Shown here: one piece after another, positions 1 to 9,243 of the stretch | Position numbering within the stretch: the first letter of the stretch is position 1 | How the letters are laid out: every line of letters starts with the position of its first letter | Assembly (NCBI RefSeq): GCF_001293645.1 | Contig: NZ_LBMD01000011.1 | Location: forward strand, 152,719 to 216,718 | Direction of reading: 5' to 3' | Origin: Bacillus sp. CHD6a | GTDB lineage: Bacteria > Bacillota > Bacilli > Bacillales > Bacillaceae_I | DNA: 64,000 bases | Translations under genes and position numbers: made by a program | Notes under the pieces: model-generated | Seen by the model: only the letters and a program-made list of their open reading frames with translations | The model's database searches: none | What the model was told of the DNA's origin: nothing

Positions 1-1
1 T

Positions 2-673
2 TGGGGAGTTAACTTCTTTTTCCAAATGCTTATAGCATTGGGGCTTGCGATTTTGTTCTCTGATATCCGCTTGAAGATGAGAGGACTTGGTTTCTTCCGT
101 GCTGTACTTTATCTTCCAAACTTGATTACTATCGCATCGGTAGCTTTATTGTTTGGTATTTTACTAGGCTGGCATCATGGAACATTGAATCATTTATTAA
201 TGGATTTAGGAATTATCTCTCAGCCAATCAACTGGCTTAATGATCCTACTACAGCAAAATGGTCTGTTGCTTTAATCGGGGCATGGATGTGGTTTGGTCA
301 TACATTTATCGTGTTAATGGCAGGTATTTCAGGTATTTCAAAGGATTACTATGAAGCGGCACTTATTGACGGAGCAAACCGTTGGAAAACATTGTTCCAC
401 ATTACATTGCCATTGTTAAAACCAATTATGTTATATATCATGATCACTTCTCTTATTGGCGGCTTGCAGATTTTCGAATTGCCGATGTTATTAACAGACG
501 GTATGGGTGCACCGCAAGGATCCCTAAACACAATGGTTTTATATATGTACAACCAGGCATTTAAATTTAACAACTATGGATACGCCGCAGCGGTCGCATA
601 CGGATTATTCTTGATTACGTTAATCTTCTCGTTTGCAACATTTAAAGCTATGTACCGCAAAAGCATGGATTAG
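2..673 (+). CDS. ABC sugar transporter permease, MalF type (5' partial)
   Basis: Membrane permease of a carbohydrate ABC importer. The reading frame is open to the first base of the window, so the true start lies upstream. The protein is strongly hydrophobic with several membrane spans and carries the cytoplasmic EAA loop (EAALIDGANRWKTLF, then ITLPLLKP), which docks on the ATPase. It ends 12 bp before the second permease. The binding protein is expected upstream, outside the window. The substrate is not shown directly, but the glucanases downstream make beta-glucan oligosaccharides the likely cargo. Confidence 0.93.
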   Translation, partial: WGVNFFFQMLIALGLAILFSDIRLKMRGLGFFRAVLYLPNLITIASVALLFGILLGWHHGTLNHLLMDLGIISQPINWLNDPTTAKWSVALIGAWMWFGHTFIVLMAGISGISKDYYEAALIDGANRWKTLFHITLPLLKPIMLYIMITSLIGGLQIFELPMLLTDGMGAPQGSLNTMVLYMYNQAFKFNNYGYAAAVAYGLFLITLIFSFATFKAMYRKSMD

Positions 674-685
674 GAGTGAGTTAGT

Positions 686-1516
686 GTGAATAAAAGTACT
701 TTTGTAAAGAGCATCCTCTACGGGCTTTTAATATTGCTTGCGATTATTAGCTTTATCCCATTTTATATGATGATTATCAACGCTACGAGATCCAATTCAG
801 AAATACTGCAAAAAGGGTTCACCCTTTTACCAGGTAGCGCAATCATGGAAAACTATGAAAGATTGATAAGTTTCGTCAACATTTGGCAAGGATTTGGTAA
901 TAGTGTATTTATTGCAATTTGTGTCACTGTATTAAGCTCATACTTTTCCGCACTGACGGCATATGGGTTTGCGATTTATAACTTTAAAGGTAAAAATTTT
1001 CTATTCGTTTCTGTATTAATTTTGATGATGGTCCCGGGCCAACTAGGTCTAATTGGATTCTATGACTTAAATAAGACATTAGGTACATTGGACAGTTATA
1101 TCCCATTAATCATTCCGGCTATAGCAAGTCCATTCGTTGTTTTCTTCCTACGACAATTTCTTGTCTCCACCCTGCATCCAACATTATTGGAAGCTGCCAG
1201 AATGGATGGAGCAAGTGAAATAAGAATTTTCCATACGATAGGTTTACCTATCATGATGCCGGCAGTAGCTACAATGGGTATCTTTACCTTCATCGGATCT
1301 TGGAACAACTACATTGTTCCATTAGTAGTTTTATTCAGTCCGGAAAAGTACACGTTACCGGTCATGATGGGCTTCTTGAGAGGATCAAAGGTAGCAGAGA
1401 ATCTAGGTTCAATGTATTTAGGAATCGCGATATCTGTTGTACCAATTATGATTATCTTCTTGTTCCTATCCAAATATATCATTAGCAGTATTTCCGCAGG
1501 TGGAGTAAAAGAATAA
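686..1516 (+). CDS. ABC sugar transporter permease, MalG type
   Basis: Second inner-membrane permease of the same carbohydrate importer, 276 aa, a usual length for the family. It starts at GTG behind the site GGAGTGA. About six membrane spans are visible, and the EAA loop reads EAARMDGASEIRIFHTIG followed by LP near residue 190, matching the MalG consensus EAAxxDGAxxxxxxxxIxLP. It forms a heteromeric channel with the preceding MalF-type permease. No ATPase gene is visible in the window, so a shared MsmX-type ATPase elsewhere is likely; that is inference from how Bacillus sugar importers are organised. Confidence 0.93.
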   Translation: MNKSTFVKSILYGLLILLAIISFIPFYMMIINATRSNSEILQKGFTLLPGSAIMENYERLISFVNIWQGFGNSVFIAICVTVLSSYFSALTAYGFAIYNFKGKNFLFVSVLILMMVPGQLGLIGFYDLNKTLGTLDSYIPLIIPAIASPFVVFFLRQFLVSTLHPTLLEAARMDGASEIRIFHTIGLPIMMPAVATMGIFTFIGSWNNYIVPLVVLFSPEKYTLPVMMGFLRGSKVAENLGSMYLGIAISVVPIMIIFLFLSKYIISSISAGGVKE

Positions 1517-1553
1517 ATAAAAAGCAACTAGATTAATAGAAGAGGTGAACGGC

Positions 1554-2885
1554 ATGTTAAATTTTTCAAAGGATTTTATTTTTGGAACAGCAACATCCTC
1601 CTACCAAATAGAAGGAGCACACGATGAAGGAGGTCGTACTCCATCCATTTGGGATACTTTTTCAAGAACACCAGGTAAGGTGTGGAATGGAGACACAGGA
1701 GATGTTGCTTGTGACCACTACCACCGTTATGAAGAAGACATCAACATTATCAAAAGTCTTGGTGTAGATTCTTATCGACTATCTATCGCTTGGCCGAGAA
1801 TTTTCCCACAACAAGGTGTTTATAACCAAGAAGGTATGGACTTTTATAAAAAGTTAATTAACGGCTTATTGGAAGCTGGTATCAAGCCAATGGTTACGTT
1901 ATACCACTGGGACCTTCCGATGTGGGCACACGAACAAGGCGGATGGGTAAACCGTGAGTCTGTTTCATGGTTCTTGGAGTTTGCAGACAAGTGTTATGAA
2001 GAGTTAGACGAATTGGTTTATTCATGGATTACGCACAATGAACCGTGGTGTGCAAGTTTCTTGAGCTATCACCTTGGACATCATGCTCCTGGACATACAA
2101 ACCTTGAAGAAGGAGTAAAAGCAGCACATCATATACTACTTTCTCATGGTGAAGCAGTTAAGTTGTTAAAAGGTAAATTCGGATCTTCTACACCGATTGG
2201 AATTACACTTAACCTAGCGCCTTCTTATGCTCCAACAGATTCAATCAATGATCAGATTGCACGAAACAATTCTGACGGCTATGCTAACCGTTGGTTCCTA
2301 GATCCAATTTTCAAAGGTTCTTATCCAATGGATATGATTAACCTGTTTTCCAAGTTGATTCATAACTTTGATTTCATTCAAGAAGGAGATTTGGAATCGA
2401 TTTCAACTCCATGTGATTTCTTCGGAATCAACTATTACGCAAGATCATTGGTGGAGTTTGATCCAAGTTCCCCAATGCTAAATAAAGGTGCATACTCTGA
2501 TTATCCGAAAACGGGTATGGGCTGGGATATTTCTCCACAAGAGTTTAAGGAATTGATCAGAGGACTTCGTGAGAACTATACCGATCTACCAATCTACATC
2601 ACGGAAAATGGCGCGGCTTATGACGATGTAGTCGTGGACGGTTGTGTACATGACCATGAGCGTAAAGATTATGTGGAGAAGCATATTACAGCTGTTGCTG
2701 AGTTGAATGATGAAGGCATGAATATCGCGGGTTATTTCCTTTGGTCTTTATTTGATAATTTTGAATGGGCATTTGGCTATGACAAGCGTTTCGGCATGGT
2801 GTATGTGGATTTTGAAACGCAGGAAAGAATTTTGAAAGATAGTGCGAAGAGATATCAGGAGATTATCAGTTTAAGGAGTATATAA
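1554..2885 (+). CDS. Beta-glucosidase, glycoside hydrolase family 1
   Basis: Cytoplasmic retaining beta-glucosidase, 443 aa, no signal peptide. The GH1 N-terminus FIFGTATSSYQIEGA is plain. The acid/base Glu is E163 in THNEPW and the nucleophile is E351 in YITENG. I chose ATG 1554, six bases after AGAGGTG; an in-frame GTG at 1545 overlaps that ribosome binding site and is unlikely. It lies 37 bp after the permease genes in the same orientation, so it probably hydrolyses imported beta-glucosides or glucan oligosaccharides. The preference for phosphorylated or free substrates cannot be told from sequence, but the ABC context favours free sugars. Confidence 0.95.
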   Translation: MLNFSKDFIFGTATSSYQIEGAHDEGGRTPSIWDTFSRTPGKVWNGDTGDVACDHYHRYEEDINIIKSLGVDSYRLSIAWPRIFPQQGVYNQEGMDFYKKLINGLLEAGIKPMVTLYHWDLPMWAHEQGGWVNRESVSWFLEFADKCYEELDELVYSWITHNEPWCASFLSYHLGHHAPGHTNLEEGVKAAHHILLSHGEAVKLLKGKFGSSTPIGITLNLAPSYAPTDSINDQIARNNSDGYANRWFLDPIFKGSYPMDMINLFSKLIHNFDFIQEGDLESISTPCDFFGINYYARSLVEFDPSSPMLNKGAYSDYPKTGMGWDISPQEFKELIRGLRENYTDLPIYITENGAAYDDVVVDGCVHDHERKDYVEKHITAVAELNDEGMNIAGYFLWSLFDNFEWAFGYDKRFGMVYVDFETQERILKDSAKRYQEIISLRSI

Positions 2886-2942
2886 GTTCATTTAACAGAA
2901 CTTAGCACTGCTTATTCTTTATGACAAAATCTGCACACAGGA

Positions 2943-2967
2943 CCACTCAGGATTGAGTGGTTTTTTT
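2943..2967 (+). terminator. Rho-independent terminator after the GH1 gene
   Basis: Perfect 7-bp stem CCACTCA / TGAGTGG with a GGAT loop followed by seven T residues. It separates the permease-GH1 unit from the GH30 and GH16 genes. Confidence 0.9.
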
Positions 2968-2994
2968 GAAAGGGAAAATGGGTTTGGTAGGGAC

Positions 2995-3268
2995 GAAGAC
3001 ACTGAAAAACTGTTAACGTAAAGTTAATAAATATTTCTAGCTGTTGATTGGAGCAAAAGGCGAAGACTCCTCGAAAATGCTACGCATTTTTTTCGTGCGA
3101 TGAATCGCTGCCGAAGCCTTCCTTGTCCTGAGGGAGATAGCGCTAGGTGGAGACCCCGCAGGCTTGCCGAGGAGACTCACGTCAGCCCCTAGGAAAGCGA
3201 AGCCATTTGCGGAAATCAACAGCGGTGTCTTAACAACATCTAAAATCAATGACTATTTCAGTGGCTTC
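2995..3268. repeat. Intergenic palindromic repeat element, complete copy
   Basis: Outer inverted termini GAAGACACTGAAAAA (2995-3009) and TTTCAGTGGCTTC (3256-3268) enclose a core that runs from GCTGTTGATTGGAGC (3040) to AATCAACAGCGG (3225). The core contains GGCGAAGACTCC, GGAGACCCCGCAGG and AGGAAAGCGAAGCC, which recur in at least nine other places in this window. The flanking octamers GTAGGGAC (2987-2994) and GTATGAAC (3269-3276) match at 6 of 8 positions. Open frames across it are by-products of the repeat, not genes. Confidence 0.85.
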
Positions 3269-3365
3269 GTATGAACTAGGGGGATTTTGGCATCAACTCA
3301 TGTGGTTTTGGTACGAACTCGGGTTGATTCGGCATCAACTCCCCCCATTTTGGCACGAACTCAAA
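3264..3365. repeat. Degenerate 21-bp tandem repeat array
   Basis: Four to five units start near 3264, 3285, 3306, 3328 and 3348. They share TTTTGGCAYSAACTC, for example TTTTGGCATCAACTC, TTTTGGTACGAACTC and TTTTGGCACGAACTC, separated by about 6 variable bases. The period is a multiple of three, so an open frame survives and falsely extends the next gene upstream. The array begins immediately at the right end of the palindromic element. Confidence 0.75.
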
Positions 3366-3382
3366 AAAATGGAGGTTATTTT

Positions 3383-4720
3383 ATGAAAAATGTAACAGTT
3401 ATTCAAACGAAGAAAGATGGAGAAAGACATTGGAACGAACTAAGTGAGGTTGCTTGGAAGCAGAAAGAAGACACGAACAAATCCTCTGTGAAGCTTTTAC
3501 CTGAAGAACAATATCAACAATGGCTTGGTTTCGGCGGAGCATTTACGGAAGCGGCTGCGTTTAATTGGTCTCAGCTATCAGAAACTAACAAAAAAGCTAT
3601 TATCAACGCTTATTTTAATAAAGAAACAGGATTAGGATACAATCTTGGTCGGACTGCAATCCACAGTAGTGATTTTGCGCTGGGCAACTATACATACGTC
3701 GAAGAAGGAGATGTGAGCCTGGAGTCCTTCAACATAGAGCGGGAACAAAAGTACGTTCTTCCATTTATCAAAGCAGCAGAGCAGGAAGCGAAAGAAACGC
3801 TGACCATATTAGCTTCTCCTTGGAGTCCTCCACCATGGATGAAAACAAATGGTGAGATGAATAACGGCGGAAAATTGTTGGACGAGTACAGGGAAGCATG
3901 GGCCAATTATTATGTGAAATATGTAAAAGCAATGGAAACGGAAGGGGTGCCGATTTGGGGAATTTCCGTGCAAAACGAACCGGAAGCTACACAGGTTTGG
4001 GATTCTTGTATTTACACAGCAGAGGAAGAACGAGATTTTGTCAAAAACTTCTTAGGTCCAATGATGGAAGAGAACGGGCTTGGAGAGAAAAAGATTATCA
4101 TCTGGGACCATAATCGAGATGTCATTGTTGAAAGAGCTACAACTGTATTGTCCGATCCTGAGGCAGCGAAATATGTTTGGGGAACAGGGAACCACTGGTA
4201 TGTTTCAGAGGAATTTGAGAATCTCTCCAAAGTACATGAAGCATTTCCAGACAAACACTTATTGTTCACAGAAGGGTGTATTGAAGGTGGCGTGAAGCTT
4301 GGTGCATGGCATACGGGGGAGCGTTATGCAAGAAACATTATCGGGGATATGAACAACTGGCTAGAAGGATTCATCGACTGGAATCTTGTGCTTGATATGC
4401 AAGGCGGACCGAACCATGTGGGCAATTACTGTGATGCGCCGATCATAGCGGATACGGAAAAAAATGATGTCCATTACAACAGTTCTTACTATTATATTGG
4501 ACACTTTAGTAAGTTTATCAAGCCTGGTGCGAAGAGAATCGCGCATGAAACGGAGCTTTCAGACCTATCACTTGTGGCATTCAAAAATAAAGATGAAAGT
4601 ATTGCCGTCGTTCTTCTAAATGAAACAGAAGCAAATAAAGATACTTTGATAGAACTTGAAGGGGAAGTAATGGAACTTGTCATTCCTGCAAGATCTATTA
4701 CGACTGTTGTATTCAACTAA
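3383..4720 (+). CDS. Glycoside hydrolase family 30 protein
   Basis: Retaining GH30 glycosidase of 445 aa, related to glucosylceramidases and beta-1,6-glucanases. The acid/base is E199 in VQNEPE and the nucleophile is E297 in FTEGC. The substrate-side segment LASPWSPPPWMKTNG is typical of the family, and a small beta domain forms the last 80 residues. There is no signal peptide, so it should act in the cytoplasm on imported sugar. Start ATG 3383 follows ATGGAGG; the 32 in-frame codons upstream are translated tandem repeat and are rejected. Its place between a GH1 and a GH16 gene suggests beta-glucan side-chain or beta-1,6 cleavage, an inference only. Confidence 0.92.
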   Translation: MKNVTVIQTKKDGERHWNELSEVAWKQKEDTNKSSVKLLPEEQYQQWLGFGGAFTEAAAFNWSQLSETNKKAIINAYFNKETGLGYNLGRTAIHSSDFALGNYTYVEEGDVSLESFNIEREQKYVLPFIKAAEQEAKETLTILASPWSPPPWMKTNGEMNNGGKLLDEYREAWANYYVKYVKAMETEGVPIWGISVQNEPEATQVWDSCIYTAEEERDFVKNFLGPMMEENGLGEKKIIIWDHNRDVIVERATTVLSDPEAAKYVWGTGNHWYVSEEFENLSKVHEAFPDKHLLFTEGCIEGGVKLGAWHTGERYARNIIGDMNNWLEGFIDWNLVLDMQGGPNHVGNYCDAPIIADTEKNDVHYNSSYYYIGHFSKFIKPGAKRIAHETELSDLSLVAFKNKDESIAVVLLNETEANKDTLIELEGEVMELVIPARSITTVVFN

Positions 4721-4786
4721 TTTCTTTAAGGAGGTGATGGGCTAACTTTAAGGAAGGAAAAACAAAAGGGTGAAGGAGGAAAAAAC

Positions 4787-7735
4787 GTGTTAAAGAAAGG
4801 ATTCACGGTTATGTTGGCAGCATGCTTATTGACAACGGGGTATTCTCACGCCTATTCCAATGATGCTGTAGGGAAAGGAGAGAATAATACGATGACGGAT
4901 GGAAAAAGAGCTTGGCAGCTAGTATGGGAAGATAATTTTGAAGGAACGGAATTAGATCAATCTAAATGGTCTTATGACACAGGCAACGGATTTGTTCAAC
5001 CTGATGGCAACTATGTACCGGGTTGGGGAAATGAAGAGCTTCAGTATTATAAAGAAGATAATGTGTCTTTAGAGGGTGGTAATCTTGTTCTAACCGGAAA
5101 AAGTGAAAATGCTTCTGATGAGTACGGAACATATGACTACACCTCCGGAAAAATTCATACCAAGGGAAAGTTTAACCAAAAGTATGGAAAATTTGAAGCG
5201 AAGATCAAAATGCCTGCCGGACAAGGGTATTGGCCTGCTTTCTGGATGATGCCAGAAAAAGACAAGTATGGCGGCTGGGCTGCATCTGGTGAAATTGACA
5301 TCATGGAGGCAGCTGGTGGAGATTTGAATAAAGTAGGCGGTGCCATCCATTATGGAAGCCAGTGGCCTAATAATACGTATACCGCAAAAGATTACCATTT
5401 TGGAGAAGGAACGGACATCACAGATTTTAATGTCTATTCTGTAGAGTGGGAACCTGGAGAAATAAGATGGTATGTGAATGATGAGCTTTTCCAAACTTTG
5501 AATAACTGGACAAGTCTAAATGGAGATAATGGAACGAAATATTCCTATCCCGCACCGTTTGATCAGGAGTTTTACCTCATTTTTAACCTTGCAATTGGAG
5601 GATGGTATGGTGGAGGTCCAAATGAGTCCACTGAGTTCCCTGGAAAAATGGAAGTGGATTATGTAAAAGTGTACGAACTGCCCGAAGATCAATACCGTGA
5701 ACCTGTAGAACCTGTTTTTGAAAAAGAAGAGTTACCGGAAGGGTCCAAGGAACCGGTAAATGGTAACTATATCTATGATACTGCTTTTGAAAAAGGATTT
5801 GCAGAAATAAAGGATGGAACGGAAACTTTCAGTGAAGATGAATGGAACTTTGTCCATTTAAATCAATTTGGCGGAAATGGAAGCGCTTCAGTAGAAAATG
5901 GATTTGCAAAGATTGATATAGGTCAAGCCGGTTCACAGCCGCATTCCATTCAATTGATTCAGAATGTACCAGCAGGAGTAGGTAGAACATATAAAGTTAG
6001 CTTTGATGCGAAAGCTGCTTCTAACAGGAATATGAATCTAAAAGTAAGCGGTGGAGCAGAACGTGGCTGGTCTCTATATTCACCAAATTATGAGATAGCC
6101 TTAACCCCTGAACTACAAAGTTATGAATATACGTATCAAATGCAAGCGGAATCAGATGCGAAAGCTCGCCTAGAATTCAATATGGGCTTACATACGAATT
6201 CAGTTTGGATTGGAAATGTAAGAGTGGAAGAAATAGATGCCATTGATCCATATAACGAAGACGCAGCGAAGCCACCGCTACGTAATGGCAACCATATTTA
6301 TAATGGGACCTTTGACCAGGGTCGAATGGATCGAATGACATATTGGAATCTTATCTTAAATGGAGCAGATGCACAAGGATATGTTGAAGAAGTTACAAGA
6401 GCATTAAGGGTGGATGTAAAAGAAGACAGAACATCTGATTCTGTTCAACTTGTTCAAAAAGGTATTTCCATCAAGAGTAACAATGAGTACACACTTTCCT
6501 TTGATGCTAGTGCCGTAGAAGGAAGAGATATTCAGGTTGCTGTTTTAAATAAAGATGGAAGTGTGAATTATTCCGGCTGGGAAACCATTTCCCTTTCTAA
6601 AACGGGAGAGAATAAAACGTTTAGTTTCCAACCGGAAAATGCAGATGACTCAGAAGCAAAACTAGTATTTTTATTAGGTGGAAATGCAGGGTCCGTCACA
6701 TTGGATAATGTATCCATGTTTGCGAAAAAACTGCATGCAGATGTTCTGTCTTTTGAAGAAATGTTCCCATTAAAAAATGGGAAATTCAACTTTGGTCCTA
6801 AGCATTGGAACAACCATGTCCAAGGAATTTATGATGGACCTTCTGATGCTAGCTTTGAAGTGGAAGACGGAAAAGCGGTAGCAACTATTAGAAATGTAGG
6901 ATGGAACCCATGGGATGTCATCTTCATGCAGGAAGGCCTGCAGATGAAAGGTGGAAATACGTACCTTGTTTCCTTTGATGCTTCTTCCACTTTAGAGCGT
7001 AGTGTGGAAGTGGTGTTAGAGGACAGTTCGTATAACCGCTCTCTGTCCGAGGTGATTCCTCTTACTCCAGAGCGAACTACTCACACTTTTGAGGTAGCGC
7101 TTAATGAGGATATGCGACTCGGGCTTAAATATCTGCTGGGTAACGTCGCAGGTAACGATATCACTAATGAAGAGCATCAGGTTATGATAGATAATGTAAG
7201 AGTGGAAGTTGCAGGTACAAGAGAGAAGCTATTCCCTCTTAAGAATGGTGATTTTACTAAAAGTATGGAAAACTGGAATCTACATGTGCAAGGAGAGTAT
7301 GATGGTACTTCTAAAGCGAGAGTAAAAGCGAAGGACGAACATGCCACCGTTACTATAAAAAAGCTAGGTGAAAATCCGTGGGATATTATGTTTTTTCAGG
7401 AAAACCTTGAGCTTGCAGGAGGTATAACCTATGAGCTCGAACTGGAAACGCGATCAAATCGTCCTAGAACTATTGAAGTCGTGATGGATAATGGCGCCCC
7501 TTACTATCACAGATTTTTTGAAGATGTAGTAGAAATTGGTCGTAAACCGCATACCTATCATTTTGAATGGGATCAACCAGAAGATGCCCAGCTAGGTCTT
7601 AAGTTCTTGTTAGGTAACATGGAGGGTGTTTCTAAGAAAAAACATCACATCGACTTCAGAGAAGTGAAGCTTGAAGCAAAAGGTGCAAGAGCCTTTCTTC
7701 AACAACTTGAAGGAACAGATGACGAAACGGAATAA
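4787..7735 (+). CDS. Secreted GH16 endo-beta-1,3-glucanase (laminarinase) with four CBM modules
   Basis: Extracellular laminarinase of 982 aa. A signal peptide covers about residues 1-22 (MLKKGFTVMLAACLL, cut near SHA). The GH16 domain spans about 43-297 with the catalytic motif GEIDIMEAAG: nucleophile E169, D171, acid/base E174. Four CBM4_9-like beta-sandwich modules follow, starting near residues 324 (VNGNYIYDTAF), 499 (RNGNHIYNGTF), 661 (KNGKFNF) and 814 (KNGDFT). The last two resemble each other closely, including NPWDVIFMQE and NPWDIMFFQE, which suggests duplication. GTG start six bases after GAAGGAGGA. It would release oligosaccharides for the neighbouring importer and cytoplasmic hydrolases. 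Confidence 0.94.
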   Translation: MLKKGFTVMLAACLLTTGYSHAYSNDAVGKGENNTMTDGKRAWQLVWEDNFEGTELDQSKWSYDTGNGFVQPDGNYVPGWGNEELQYYKEDNVSLEGGNLVLTGKSENASDEYGTYDYTSGKIHTKGKFNQKYGKFEAKIKMPAGQGYWPAFWMMPEKDKYGGWAASGEIDIMEAAGGDLNKVGGAIHYGSQWPNNTYTAKDYHFGEGTDITDFNVYSVEWEPGEIRWYVNDELFQTLNNWTSLNGDNGTKYSYPAPFDQEFYLIFNLAIGGWYGGGPNESTEFPGKMEVDYVKVYELPEDQYREPVEPVFEKEELPEGSKEPVNGNYIYDTAFEKGFAEIKDGTETFSEDEWNFVHLNQFGGNGSASVENGFAKIDIGQAGSQPHSIQLIQNVPAGVGRTYKVSFDAKAASNRNMNLKVSGGAERGWSLYSPNYEIALTPELQSYEYTYQMQAESDAKARLEFNMGLHTNSVWIGNVRVEEIDAIDPYNEDAAKPPLRNGNHIYNGTFDQGRMDRMTYWNLILNGADAQGYVEEVTRALRVDVKEDRTSDSVQLVQKGISIKSNNEYTLSFDASAVEGRDIQVAVLNKDGSVNYSGWETISLSKTGENKTFSFQPENADDSEAKLVFLLGGNAGSVTLDNVSMFAKKLHADVLSFEEMFPLKNGKFNFGPKHWNNHVQGIYDGPSDASFEVEDGKAVATIRNVGWNPWDVIFMQEGLQMKGGNTYLVSFDASSTLERSVEVVLEDSSYNRSLSEVIPLTPERTTHTFEVALNEDMRLGLKYLLGNVAGNDITNEEHQVMIDNVRVEVAGTREKLFPLKNGDFTKSMENWNLHVQGEYDGTSKARVKAKDEHATVTIKKLGENPWDIMFFQENLELAGGITYELELETRSNRPRTIEVVMDNGAPYYHRFFEDVVEIGRKPHTYHFEWDQPEDAQLGLKFLLGNMEGVSKKKHHIDFREVKLEAKGARAFLQQLEGTDDETE

Positions 7736-7746
7736 TCAATAACACC

Positions 7747-7781
7747 AAAAAGGATTACAGGCGCCCCTGTAATCCTTTTTG
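7747..7781. terminator. Bidirectional terminator between convergent genes
   Basis: Stem AAAAAGGATTACAGG with CCTGTAATCCTTTTT around a CGCC loop. The A and T tracts make it work in both directions, for the laminarinase gene and the following minus-strand gene. Confidence 0.93.
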
Positions 7782-8177
7782 TCATCCCCATCTTAAAGAG
7801 ATGGTCAAGTGGCAGCAATCATTCCCTTCCGTGTCAGACGTCATATTCAAGTTAATGCCATCAGGATTAAAGTCCACTTTTACACCAGAATGCACACCTG
7901 TTGAAAGTAATAGCTGAGACACTTTTTCTTTGTTCCCTTCCTGTGCAGCTGCCATCACTTCCGTTGCGAACTCTTTGGAATCAGACAGCTTCTGCAAAAT
8001 GATGCTGGCCTCTTTCATCAATTGTTGCATGGATTCTGCAGACTCAGTAAAAACAGTCGGATCCACTTCGGGATAGATCCGGAAATATGGTCTTGGCATT
8101 GCATGCGTATACACAGGAAAATAAATATTTCTTGGATAATAGACAGGGCGGTGGAAAGGGGTTTGATAAAAATACAT
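7782..8177 (-). CDS. Small Tyr/Pro-rich N-terminus protein, possible spore coat protein
   Basis: 131 aa protein whose first 35 residues are rich in Tyr, Pro, Phe and Arg (MYFYQTPFHRPVYYPRN), followed by an amphipathic helical region and a C-terminal beta-like segment with GNDCCHLTISLRW. The start follows a good GGAGGG site. I do not recognise it firmly. Tyr/Pro-rich ends and a vicinal Cys pair are common in Bacillus coat proteins, and it may belong to the YuzC-type inner coat family, but that is from memory and unverified. Confidence 0.7.
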   Translation of the reverse strand: MYFYQTPFHRPVYYPRNIYFPVYTHAMPRPYFRIYPEVDPTVFTESAESMQQLMKEASIILQKLSDSKEFATEVMAAAQEGNKEKVSQLLLSTGVHSGVKVDFNPDGINLNMTSDTEGNDCCHLTISLRWG

Positions 8178-8253
8178 GACGAACCCTCCATTTTTTCATC
8201 GGTACAGTACTATATGTAATGTTAAAAGGAATGGAGAGTTGTCACCCTTTTAT

Positions 8254-9102
8254 TTAGTCTTTATTGCTTAATTGGCTTAATACAATCTTTTCCCATACTC
8301 TCCAAGGCAATAGACGCTTGGTAAGTAGAGAGAGCCTAACACCCTTTCCGACAGTATAGCGGAGTGTGGGAGTTTTCTTCATGTCCGCTATCTTCAACAC
8401 CAGGTTAGCAACTTCAACAGGCTCCCCATACTTTTCCCGATCTTTTTGAAGTCTGTTATTCATCCCCGTATACAATTCAAGGTACGGGGAATTGGAGTTT
8501 CCAGCTTTGGATGACATATGGGTGCCGGAAGACCAAATATTCGTTTGAAACGAGCCTGGTTCCACAAGTACCACGTCTATACCTAACTTCTTTACCTCCA
8601 GTCTGAGACTTTCACTGTACCCTTCTAAAGCATATTTAGAGGAAACATAAGGGGAAAGGCCGGGGAAGCCAATTAAGCCGCTGATGGAGCTAATATTGAT
8701 TATCCTGCCGTTGCCTTTCTTTCGCATCTTGGGAAGCACATGATTTGTTACCCTCATTACTCCCAAAAGGTTGGTTTCCAACTGGAACTGATATTCCTCC
8801 ATACTCAACTCTTCTGCAAAGCCAGCAACAGCAAAACCAGCATTATTAATGAGTACATCAACACGCTCCAGTCCTTGAACGAAGCTGCCGAAATTATTCA
8901 CCGACTCTTTGTTTGCTACATCCAGTAGGGAAAAAGTAAGGTTTCCTTTTTCTTTTGTAGATAACCCTTCCAACAAGATGGGCTTCTTTGTTTCATCTCT
9001 TATTGTTGCAACTACCTGATATCCTGCAAGTAGAAATGCTTTTGTGAAACTTTTTCCAAAACCTCCGGAAGCACCTGTAATAATGACGGTTTTATTTTCC
9101 AT
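8254..9102 (-). CDS. SDR family NAD(P)-dependent oxidoreductase
   Basis: Classical short-chain dehydrogenase of 282 aa. The cofactor motif TGASGGFGK is near the N-terminus, NNAG follows in the middle, and the catalytic motif is SSISGLIGFPGLSPYVSSKY with Ser, Tyr and Lys in register. Start ATG 9102 lies seven bases after GGAGGA; a longer frame to 9180 has no ribosome binding site. The extended C-terminus after the catalytic core is common in SDRs of the retinol or steroid dehydrogenase type. The substrate cannot be deduced. It sits alone between convergent and divergent neighbours. Confidence 0.92.
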   Translation of the reverse strand: MENKTVIITGASGGFGKSFTKAFLLAGYQVVATIRDETKKPILLEGLSTKEKGNLTFSLLDVANKESVNNFGSFVQGLERVDVLINNAGFAVAGFAEELSMEEYQFQLETNLLGVMRVTNHVLPKMRKKGNGRIINISSISGLIGFPGLSPYVSSKYALEGYSESLRLEVKKLGIDVVLVEPGSFQTNIWSSGTHMSSKAGNSNSPYLELYTGMNNRLQKDREKYGEPVEVANLVLKIADMKKTPTLRYTVGKGVRLSLLTKRLLPWRVWEKIVLSQLSNKD

Positions 9103-9243
9103 AAGAGTATCCTCCGTTTCGTTTGCATGAATTAGTAAAGAGGTTGATAGTTTATCTAATAAGTATAAAGGATTGTCCAAAAATATAGTTAACGTATATG
9201 TTAGGTTGTCCTCTCATAGACTATGAATAAAAGGATATGGGGG

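Noticed and set aside
3037..3249. 70-codon minus-strand frame
   Set aside because: It is a translation of the palindromic repeat; similar peptides (SANGFAFLGA...) arise at each copy and have no ribosome binding site.
5090..5494. 134-codon antisense frame in the laminarinase gene
   Set aside because: It is fully inside a well-supported GH16 gene and is a codon-bias shadow.
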